From the NCBI GenBank assembly GCA_032209605.1, contig JASFXZ010000001.1:29082619-29146618 (forward strand): a stretch of 64,000 nt of DNA, written 5' to 3'. Shown in pieces: positions 27,401 to 39,400 of the stretch (position 1 is the stretch's first letter; each line of letters opens with the position of its first letter). The translations under genes were made by a program, and so were the position numbers. Below the pieces are notes generated by a model, which had not been told where the DNA came from, made no database searches, and was given only the letters and a program-made list of their open reading frames with translations. The stretch is from Mactromeris polynyma. Its lineage: Eukaryota; Mollusca; Bivalvia; Venerida; Mactridae.

Positions 27401-30400
27401 ATCAAATTATCAATTTCTCACCGAAAACGACCAATTTCTCACCGAAAACGATCAATTTCTTAAGGATTGTCTAAATGAAATATTACCGATGAGCTGTACA
27501 CTTCATACAATACAGCAAACAATGTTTTGATAAATGCCGACGCCAAATGTGCATCTTCCTTCAAAACTTCAGCTCGAGAATCACAACGTTCAAGGTCAGT
27601 CTCTGAACTAGAACCTAGAAATAAGAGAATATGACATAAGTGATTGACGCAGAAATCTTAAGTCCCCGACTCCCATTTTCAAATTTACTGTGCATCCCTG
27701 GGACCCCATAAATAACATTTTGTCAAGTATAAACAGCATATCTGGGACCCTACAAATTTACTAAGGACCCCTTATTTGTCAAATACGAGGGTCAAAGGAC
27801 CCCTAGCTGAAAAATACAAGGAAAAACCCTGGGATACTGAATTAGTGTTTATAAATTCTTGAATCTACTACCCAGGTTTTCTTAAAACAATGAATAGAGT
27901 CATTGTCTAATTTGTATTTTTGTTATACAGTAATGTATGAAAACAACTGTGCTGTGTTATGCACCATACATTTTTAATGGATACTGTTACTATAGTTGAA
28001 CATTACATTTATGCCCATCACAGAGGCAGTCTATTTCACTGCTAGACATTTTTTTAGTAATTTCACTAAAAATTATAAAAAAATATGCAGGTGCTATAAC
28101 AATTCCGAGTCATCATATATGGTACAAAATAAGACATACAATACAGGCACGTATATATACTTGAAAATTTCAGCCCTGGTTAATAAATAAATTTCTCAAA
28201 AACAACCGTTAAGTACATTTCTCTGACCGCTCAGGTAAAGAGTTATCAGCAAAATGATATCACCAAATCATTAACTGATTAATAATCTAGTGGTATTACT
28301 AAGCTTAAAACACAATTATATCTTTCAGGTCTGCTTCATATCATTAAGTTATACCCCATAGATAATTCATTACCTTGACTGGTTTGTGAGTTAGACGTAG
28401 AGGTGGGGTATGCCCTTCTCTGTACATTTCTGGCAGTGCCAGTATCTTCGTTGATCTGTTGCATTGAGTTAAAATCTATTGTATATGCCCGTCCCATGGC
28501 TGACAGACTGACTTCTTCCTCCCCGGACTGATGTGCAGCCTGGAAAAGAAGAGATGTTACTTGTTATAGACACAAATGCCTCCAAGGTGAAGTGTCCTTA
28601 CCTGTGACATTAAAGGTGCAAACCTGGGGCCATATTCAATAACATTTTCAGACTGAAACTCAGACTAAATCGCAAAAGTTATATTTACTAGCCTTTCATT
28701 TCCATTAAATTTAAACCAATTAAATTTTGTCTGAATAGTTGGTTTTACCTCCTTTACACTTGTTATTTTTTGACAACTTACTGGACGCCTCCACCTGCTC
28801 ATCGAACCGCCTGTATGCTGCAGGTTAAACTATAATACATTCTGTTCTATGAACAGACGCACGACTACTAGTACTTACCTCAATAATTTTGCTATCTATT
28901 GGAGAATATGAATGCCACACATTTCTATCATCTTTCCACTGCCATATTACAGCATCAACATGAGACAATGACCCTTTTCTCATCAATGAGTCGATGGCAA
29001 ATATACCATTAGATGGTAACACAGGCAATAACTCTCTGAAATAAGTGAAAACTAGACGGTTAGTTAATACATCGTTGATTCAAGATTAGTTGAGAATTCT
29101 GTTACTGTGAAAACATGTCTTTGGCTGACCACAATTTGTTTACAGTAGTTCTAAAGTAAATTAAAAAAATGAATATTAATCCCCCAAAAAAACTGTGCCT
29201 TCTTGATCCTTGATTTCACCTTATTGCCTTGACCTTCGAACAACGCGGACTAAAATTGTGTTTTCCAAGTAAGTTTATTTTAGTAATCGCTTGTAATTGG
29301 AATATTGTCCAAGAGGATAGATAGAAAGAGGCGATACATTTTTCCCACAAACAAGACGAACGGACATAGCACGTACAGAAAAATCAAATATTACTAAACT
29401 GAAATACATAGAAAGATTCTAAAATTACCCACCCAATCAAGCAAACAATCTCATAAAGTTCCTGGGGCGTACGTGACACAAGTTCAATGCTTTTGGTTGC
29501 CTCCTCTGACGTACCAACCAATAGATAGCACAATGTGTCAGCAACCTCTGAAATATCAAAATTAAATATTTAATATTGAAGCTAAACAAATCGAAGGTTT
29601 TGGGCAATACTATTGTAAAAAAAAGAAGTTACAATACTTTTGCACTAATTACTCAAATTTCATGTCTTTCAGCACATAGGGAATGTTATTCATGAACGCT
29701 CTGATGATTATGATTCAGGATCACACTAAACAATGCTTTCGTCCAATGTATCAAAACTCTGCAAATCACGAGTTCCTAAGCTGGAAACCGAACTTCGAGT
29801 TATAATAAAGAAAAATGATAATGCAGGGATAATTCTAGCAAGCGAATTTCGCGATTTCTCACACTAAAATCTTCTTAATCTCATTGAAAATACATAAATG
29901 TAAGAGAATATTTCTCTAGCTCGCAGTTGCATATTTTGTGCCTTTTCTCTAATTAAATGTCTTTCTGCACAATTATTTTCAAGCGTTTGTGCATCCTGGA
30001 AGAGTCTTTGTTTACAAGCGATTACACACTGTATTTCGTGGTGCACAGTAGTGAAATGGGAAGACATCGTCCGCCATACGCATTGTAACATAATCAGTTG
30101 AAACAATAATGTAGCATCAGTTTATCAGAATCTCCAAAATCTAAACCCCTCCGATCCAAACATCTATCATGAAAATAAATATAGGGTAATTCAATCAAGT
30201 AAAAAGAGATCAAACATTGTATTTTGCTTTTTTATGTCCTACTTACTCTGTCGAAGTAGTACCACAGCTAAATCAGGACAGTTTCCACACATAATGGCTA
30301 GCATACGTATAACCATCACAAATGTACCTGTGCTAATCACAGGGGGACTCACAACCAACTGAAATAAATATAAACAAAACTGAATCAAGTCAGCCTCACA

Positions 30401-33400
30401 TTTTGGTCAACTTATATATCTTTCTCTTCTTCATGTTCATCAACAGTATATTCTGAGGGGAAGAGAACACAAGACTTTTAATGGCATGTTGTATCACAGA
30501 TTGCTACAAATAGGCGTTTCCCGACTAATTGTGCAGTTCAAACAACAAGACACCATTAAATTGTGTTCCTATCATAATGAAAACATAGACAACCGCTCTT
30601 GGTAAAAAAAACATGTTAAGTAATTACTTATTTCATTTAATGCTTATTTTTCAAAACCATGGGTATCATATTAAAACATCTTATTTGCTTTTTCAATCCA
30701 TCCCGGTATAAGGTTTAACTAATAAGACAAAAAACATTCATATTTCTTACCAACTGCTGTATATTTGTTAATAAACCTTGAACTGCTATTTCTTTAAGTA
30801 TACGTCGGTCATTCTGGAAATTGTCCACAAGACGAGCAAAACACAGGCACACACTTTCTACAGACCTCTTATCCTGCAAAAAATATCCACATGTTAGTAA
30901 CCACAGGCATTACAGCAGCTTCTGATAAAAAACATTGCCTACTTTACGGTTATTCTGAACTAATATTATGGCTAAAATTTGGAATTTTAGGACTACATTC
31001 TAAAAGATTAGGGCCGTTTCAGAAACAACATATCTCTGAAAAGTTGAGACAACAACTCAATCATATATGAAGTCATACTATGATTACCAGAGCCCCATAG
31101 TCTTCAGTTTGCCTTAACGGAGTACTCAAAAATTAAATCTTTGTACACCAGTCACAGCCAGTACCAAGCTGAAGCAAACGATCCACTGATAAACTGTATG
31201 AAAAACCACTGTTTAAAAAAACTAGAAAAATATTGTTAAATACACTTTGGAAGAAAGAAATGCTGTCATTTACCTGATGAGTCAGTCTTGCACTCAACAA
31301 TGGCACTGATTCTCTAATATAATGGAACTCTTCACTCGTCATATTTAATACACTGTTAGCGGTAATAGCTAGAGCACATCTCTGTGCGTTTATACTGAAG
31401 AAATCTAGGTACATCAAGCAAGCAGCAATTCCACCCTGCAACACATGTAAAACAACACATGTTATGATGTATAACAAGTACCGTATGCAATGCTACAAAC
31501 TAAACAAGGTATCATCTGTTTGATAATTTGCAATTAACACACATCAACATGAACAAGAGATGTTTGAAAAACATAATGCCCCCCCAAAGTTGTATTGTCA
31601 GTGAGAGGATTTAATAATTAATCATTGGGAACAGGTCCTGCACCCCTCAGATTGGGAATTTTTGAGTTGCGAAAACACAAATTGGGGAAAAAACAATTGC
31701 AAAACATGCTTATTGAGAATTTTGATAGAGCTTGTAATGTAAGGACATTGGGAGTGTTTTACAGGAAAAAGGTTACATACTGACCAACATGTGCACACCA
31801 ATATGCCCTGTTCTTCGAAGGAGGGGGGGGGGGGGATACTTAAAATTATGTTGGTGGTCCAAGGGTGGTTTCCCTGTAAAAGCCCTCAATATATTAACAA
31901 TACTGTGAAAGTGAATTCATCACATAAAAAAAATTGGGGACAAAATAACAAAAATACATAATTTTAAGACAGTGGAATAGGGTTGAATTTTGACATCCCC
32001 CAAAAAACCAGTAGACTGAAATACAGAACTTACAGCTTGTAGTATTGACTTGCTGTGTTTTTTGGAGAGAGATTCTAAAGCAGTCAATGCTTGCTCTGCG
32101 ACATCCATACATTGTATCACTTGTAACTGAAAAACAAGAATTTGACATCAAGAGAAATATAAAGTAAAGTTTAGATTAGTTTAAACTTATGTATTATAAA
32201 TCAAATTACAATTTGAGCGCCGCTGTACGATTTCCAACCTCTTCTTTACTGACAACATTTCCAGAAAACGTCACATGTGACATCACCATGTACTGACAGT
32301 AAGCAATATTTACCCAATATGGCAATGTATAAATGAAGTGACCATATGGAGTAAATATTGTTTCCTGCTTGCAAATAGTGACATCACATGTTTACAGAAG
32401 ATGTTGTAAATCCTTTATATTCATAACTCTCAATACTCAGGTGCCTAATTCCGGCATTGTGAAGTTGAGGATTCAACCTCGCCCAAGACGGGATACAAAC
32501 TCTCGACTAAGGATCAGTCACTTTACCCCTAGACCACTATGAATGAAACAGAGACAGCAAGTATTGCTACTTTCTTTGGATTAAATTTGTCTCTCAGAGG
32601 ACAAAAATGACAATCTTGCGCTAAATATTATAGTGTCAGTAATGTTTGGAAAATTAATTACATGGATCAACAGTTTGATTCCATAACACAAAGAAAGGAT
32701 GAAGAAAAGTTTACCTTCTCAAGAAACACAGGAACAGCATCTACGACAACAGCAGAAGATCTAGGCAGTGCCTCCATCATGTATGTGAGCGCACGACAAG
32801 CATGATTCATCATATCAAAATTATGTTCCATCTGTAGAAGTGTGATCAACGCTGGAACTACCTGCTTCACCGGGAAACCAGCTAATGTGTCCTCATTCCC
32901 CATCACCAACATCTGAAATGATTGCTTACAGTAAAGGCCAATGTCCTCCTCACAGTCACATTTTATTGGGAACAAGCTGACAGTAAGGTTTTAGACAAGT
33001 TTGGTTGAAGTCCTACAAGCAGTTTAGAACTAGTCCTAACAAACAATAAGACTAACAGTAAGCCTGGCAGGACAAAATCAATATATCTCCTTTTATTGCG
33101 AGACATAACGAATTATGTTCAATCAATATTCTACTTTTATTCTCAACAATCATAAAAGCTTATTTTTGTCCAGACAGCACAACTGAACACGTAAATCAAG
33201 ATATCATGGTGAAAACTTAAAAGAAAAAAATTCTTGTAGGGCATTTCACTACGGTACTTCAATTATGACAGTTGATGTTTTGAAAGACGCTCCTTAGTAG
33301 TTGTGCTTACATCAATAAAACATCCATCGCAGCTCAGTTCAATATCCAACAGTGTATTTTTCTAACAATATATCATTAAAAAAAGTTCATTAGTGATATT

Positions 33401-36400
33401 GATTTTAACACATTTATTCTAAATATCTTGGAGATCTGATGGATTCCTGTTGAATAAAATGCCAAATTTGAACACAGCAAAGATAACAATCACATCTCCA
33501 CATATATGACAACTGGAGCCTAATTGACCAACAATATAAGACAGAAACTCGTATTTGCCAAATTTATATAAACCAACCTTTTATTTGTATTACAACAAAA
33601 CAAATGAATTTTGTCTGAATAATTGCTGTTACTCACTCAACACTTTTGTCAATTTTTATTTTAATCTATGGTTTCAGGTCTTATCATGTTTAAATAAGGT
33701 GTCTGCCCCTAGTGGTGCTTCCAGGGGAAGGACATACTCCGAAGAGTTTCAACCTGGCATTGAATTCTTTCACCACAATTAAGATTATATACATAACAAT
33801 GTAGGAGCAAAAACTTTAAGTCTAAGTCGGAGTTTCAGTCTTATTATGTTTAAGAATAAGGCCCCTGTAGTGGTTTCTCCAGGGAGGAGGACATACTACG
33901 AAGTATTTCAAACAGACTGTGAAATGTTTGTAAAAAAGCATTTCATAGCATTTTGCAACTCATTTTGTATGAATAAACCCCTTTCAATGAAATATAGCGT
34001 ACATGTTGAACAGACATGAAATAATATTGTGTCAAGACCTTTTCTTGTGTACCAATGAAAATCTATGGAACTAGAAAAAATCGTGATTGGGCGTTTTAAA
34101 ATATACCAAGTATATACATATATATCACCTATTAAAAACAACAGTTTTTTACCTGACACATCTCAATAGCAGCTGATAACTGCTGATCCTCGTTCCCAGA
34201 AGCTTGCAATCCTTGCAGTAACTGTTGGGCTTTATTCACTATAAACAAAACATATACAAAACATAATCATTAGGGGCGAGACGATTAATCGATCCTTCAT
34301 GATGCAAGCTCTCTCCATGCACGTATCGATCGTTTTGAGAAAAATCAATGTATTGATCCGCCACTTTTATTCATTGAATGCAACGAAAGATGTTATGCTT
34401 GTTCACGTTCTTGCGTAATCTTGCCCGAGAACTCAGTGCAGTGCATTGAAACCATTGCAATTCTAAATACTTTAGTCATTTGTGTTTTGTTCTTTACAGG
34501 AAACAAGTATTGTGAAGTAAATACTCTTTTAACTAATGCTATTAGTTAATATACCCCTACCATAAATGCTAACAAGTGTGACATTTATAGCATTTTAGCT
34601 ATTCTTTATGATATATTGTGATATAACGTATCGTGATAAGTATAATAGCGCGTTACATCTGTATCATCTCACCCCTAATTATCATCAGTATCAGGATTAT
34701 CATCCTAGTTTCGTTGACTATCAACATACTTTACATAAGGTCAGTCTAAATGGCAAGAAATCCTCAGATATTACATCTTTTCGTGCAATTCTAATTTCTA
34801 GCATAGTAGATCAAATTAAAGTCGAGACTTCTTTGTATTGTGAATTATGTCCTTTTTACATTTTTTGTTTATCCTGCAGTCTTTTTTTCTTATATTCACA
34901 GAGCAAATAAACATACATTTTTATATAGCTAGTATTTTTACCGCCTAGAATGTAATTATCAACAGAATTAGCATAAATTCAGCATGCACATAATTGAATT
35001 AAGCATAAATTAAACAGTCACTTCACAGTGTTCTCACTAGGATTTGAAAACATGCTTCTGGAAAAAGTTGCAATCCTACAGTGCAATTTCAAAGAAATGT
35101 TGCCAAAAACGGGAGTCCAAGAGAAAGAATAGGAGTCTAAAAAGCATCATTAGGAGTCTAGTAAGAACCCTGATCTCACAATGAATATGGTGATGTCTAT
35201 AACTGTTACTTGAAAAGTGAGACATATTTTAATCAAGTTCGATGAAACAGAGAAAAGATAAAACAAGCATACAGTAAACCTAGAAATGTTAACAGATACA
35301 ATATTTTTACAATTGTCATAAAGTAACATTTTCTGTGTCATTATACTCCGTGAAATCAGCATAGATCCATACAGTCATACTTATAATTACATAAGAAGGC
35401 CAGCTTTTAAACGCAATTTGATTTCACAGAAAGACACCAACCACGAAAACTGCAAACTTAAATACTATAAAATGTTTTTTCTAGGATTAAAGTATCCACA
35501 CTATTAAAAGTTTACATACTGGAACTATTGCTCCCCATAGTTCTATGAAGCAATTGATGCATTCTAGGCCCTAAAGCTCCGAACAGTTGTGATGGAAGTC
35601 CCCTGGCTTCTAACAGTGCTTGTAGACGACCCATATCAGCTTCCTCGGATTCACTCTCAGAATTCATAGCTGTAGCTCCACCAGAATTTGGAGCTGAAAA
35701 GCAACAAATGGTATACATAGTTGTACATCCAGTCACTAGTTATAATATTGAACTGTATATTATTATAATCAATGACTTTAAATTTATTATAGACTCCCAA
35801 CTTGGCACAGCACAATGAAATTTAGTCTAAAGTTCACTTCGTTGACAATAGTTGAAGCTATTTCATGGCTTTATTCAAGATCTCTACACATTTTCAAGTT
35901 CACATTACAATAAGTAGCCAATCTGACATTAACGACCAGGTGCAGAAGTAGATCATACCAGAGGCTCTCACCCCATTAGCACCACAATATGAGGAAAATG
36001 AATGTGCTTGCACAAAAAATAAAATCAATAATAATTACCTAGACCTGCAGACTGAGTATTGTCTTCCTGGGGTGATTTTGACGTTCCCCCACCCCCAGGA
36101 ACTGAGTTGTCACTATCTGACATGAGTGATGCTAGTGGTTTGGCTATTCCTCCACTTGAACTACAACTTGCAGCAACAGTTGATCCAGATCCCTGGGCAG
36201 TCGGAGGGTTACTGCGACCGGATTGGTTACGCTTGGAAAGTGATGAGGACTGCCGACCACTACAACAAAAATATAAACTGTTTAAAGCAACATCGACTCC
36301 ACACAATAGACTAGTTCAAAATCATGCCACAGTATGTAGATGCCAAAATATTTCTGATACTAAACAAAACATGCAGGCAGCTGCAGATCCCGTACAGATC

Positions 36401-39400
36401 TACTACAGATCACCATATATATATATTCTGCAGTACAAGATGCATTAAAATTGTCCACAAATCGCAATGAACACAAAAGATAAGGATTTTTAAACACCTG
36501 ACATAAAAATACTCCCTAAACTGATTATAAATCACTTTAAAGAAGAATGTAAGTTGTTTTCTGTACAATAAACCCATAAAATGAATGTCAACTATCAAAA
36601 TTAATCTAACCAAAACCCTTATAAATCACATTACCCACAATTCCAAGTAAAAACTTGAAAATAATATGAAATTATCATCCAACCTACAAAGCCAATAAGG
36701 TTTGGCATGATACATGAACAGCACATACTAGTTCATTAGACCCAAGTTGTCACTCACCTACTACTAGCACAGGAGCCCGTCTTCTTAGCACGTGTGTGCC
36801 GCCGTAAGCTGTTAAGCTCTGGCGCAGAAGATTTTGAAGGTGAACTACCCGTTGCTCCTTTTGGACTCTCCTCTCTTTGGGACTTCTTGTCCTTCTTCTT
36901 TAGCTTCTTGTCCAACTTGGCTTTTTTCTTAGGCGGTTGCGGGTATAAATCTCTGGAATAACTTGTTCCAGCAATCAAGAAACTAGGTGGCAAGGCTTGC
37001 TCGTGAATTCCTTGATTAACTACACTTGGTTCCTTTTTTGTGTCTGATTTAATGTCACTATCAGTGTTAGCTTCCACTTTGCTACACTTTGCAGCTGGTC
37101 CAGATACAGTAGACGAACTTGATGATTTCGACGCAGTGTTAGATCTTTTACGAGACACTCTGTAGGTACCAACTTCTGCTTTAGACTGAGCCTGTGTACT
37201 GGGACGAAGACTTTGTTTCTTTGAATTTACAAAACCTAAATCAAACAAATTTTCCCTTGATCTCCTGCTAGCACTTTCACTCACAGGCAGAATAACAGAG
37301 GATCTCTCAACAGGTATTTTTGACGTACTATCAACTGAATGGATATCCACACTCACAGACCAGTTTTGCGTAGACTTTACTTTCAAATTACCTCCCTTAC
37401 CCTTGCTACCTTTCTTCACAAGCCTACACTTCTCACAGCTACCCCCAAGCAAACTTTCACTTGATACTGATGTCAAACTAGATCCACTACTACTCCTAGT
37501 TTTAGATGAAGTCACTGACACCTTTGAAGATGAACTTGAAACAGCTGAAGCGGACGCTAAATCTGTTTCACACGGCACGCTAGATCTCCCAGGACTTGGC
37601 GCACTCTTACGTCTAGATCGTGAAGTAGTCTTCAATGTAGAATTTTGTGCTGCAGAACTTTTCACACAAGCTACTGTCTTTGAACTGTCTTTCACAAAAT
37701 TCAAAGAATCGTGAAGTTTGAGTTTACTTCCACTGGAATATGGACCACCGGCTGATTCACTATCCTCACCTTGAGAATGTTTTCTATTCCTTTCAACTTT
37801 AGTATCAGAAACTGATACAGGAAGAATCTTGGACCTTGATCCTCCAGAGCTTGATCTACGCCTCCTCTGAAGTATAGTTTCTGACAAACTTTCTGATGGG
37901 TTAGCGTTCTGAGATTGGTTCACAGTCGCACAAGCAGCCTTCTGTTTACATTATAAAAAAATAATGCATGAATAAATATACTTATTGGAGGACTGGCTAT
38001 TTGTTTAGAAAGTTTGAAAAATAAAACTCAACTGGATATTCAGGGGTTCCATTTGACCCCTTGAATTTTCCAAAACCCACAATTTGACCCTAAGGATTCT
38101 GGCTGAAGGGTCATTTTTTCTCTCAATTATGGGTAATTTGACTACAAAATCATATCAAAAATCATCAATGACCCTCAAGATTCAGCACCTAGTGTAACCC
38201 CTGTTATACCTAATTGATTCTTACTGTAGAAAATATAAAGAAGTTATTCAGACACATAACAGTAAACTACTTAATGAAAGACGGATCAATGAAGTATTAT
38301 AATTAATTAATGCAAATCTCATCATTATTTACAAATCTTTTTGAAACATGAATAATTGAATTATTGTTAATTAATAACTTGTTGCATTTGTGTACATGTG
38401 ATACCTTCTCTCTAGAATTATCTCTTACAGGTTTCACAATTACACTAGTCACCTCCGTCTGACGGTCAGTACTCCTCGTTCGCCTCGCGATGCTACCTTG
38501 GTTTGTCTCTCCCCTAAAATAAAAAAACTTTGCTCTTTAGATTGAAACAATGGTTGATATGTTTTGTAACACATTCGGATTTGTACCAATTGCTCTTCAT
38601 TGACTTATACATTCAATGCTTTTGAACACTAAAATACAAAAAAAAGTACATCTAATTACAATTTTTGCAGTGGTGCCGTAGGACAAATATCTTATTAATT
38701 ATCAAGATTTTTTGGTATAAAAAATCCTGAACTAAAATTTGAATCTGGCTGATATACCATAAACATTCAACTTTGCATAACATTCATTATTTTTCGAACA
38801 CCTTACATCCAAATTTCAAGGAGGTGTAAGGACCAAGTACATAGTTTAAGTACTATCAAATTATTAATACACAGCAGTCATGGCGAATACCCATCGGTCA
38901 GTCGGACCTGACCGATAAAAACCGACCAGGTCCGATACAGAATGCCTGTGCGTCGGTCCGTATGTCCGATACGGAACGGTACGGGTTTTACAACATCCAT
39001 TGCGGTTTACACAATGTGGTCTTCTTACGCACACCAATTGTCTGTACATTCGCTTGTCTTTCGGACATTTGAACTTTGATTGTGTCGTCAAAAAGGCATT
39101 TCAGGAGTGAATGTGAAAGTAAATAATGCTTTTTAACTGTTATTTAAAGAAATACGCCAATTATTTGCACATTTGTGTTTGATTTGTTTACTTTCACTTT
39201 GAAATGAGCGGTAATTATCGGCCCGTAATTTTTAACAACATGTTTTCGGACCGACAAGTTTGCATTCGGTCCGACAAGTTTTCCAAGGTTGTCAGACCAA
39301 ATGACTGACAAGTCTTGGAAGTCATTCGCCATGACTGACACAGACATTTTGAATATATCAGTTGTGTCACTAAAGGTTAATGTCTGTTTGCATTAACTCG

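Noticed and set aside
27253..27474. Repeat array as a CRISPR or as a coding repeat protein
   Set aside because: No spacers of constant length, diverged units, location in an animal intron; the frame is an accident of a ~20-bp tandem repeat.
37403..37714. 103-codon plus-strand frame
   Set aside because: Antisense of the large TRIP12 exon; no independent support.
36754..37923. 389-codon frame taken as a separate intronless gene
   Set aside because: The apparent start is GTG and the frame continues upstream to a splice acceptor at 37941; it is an internal TRIP12 exon.
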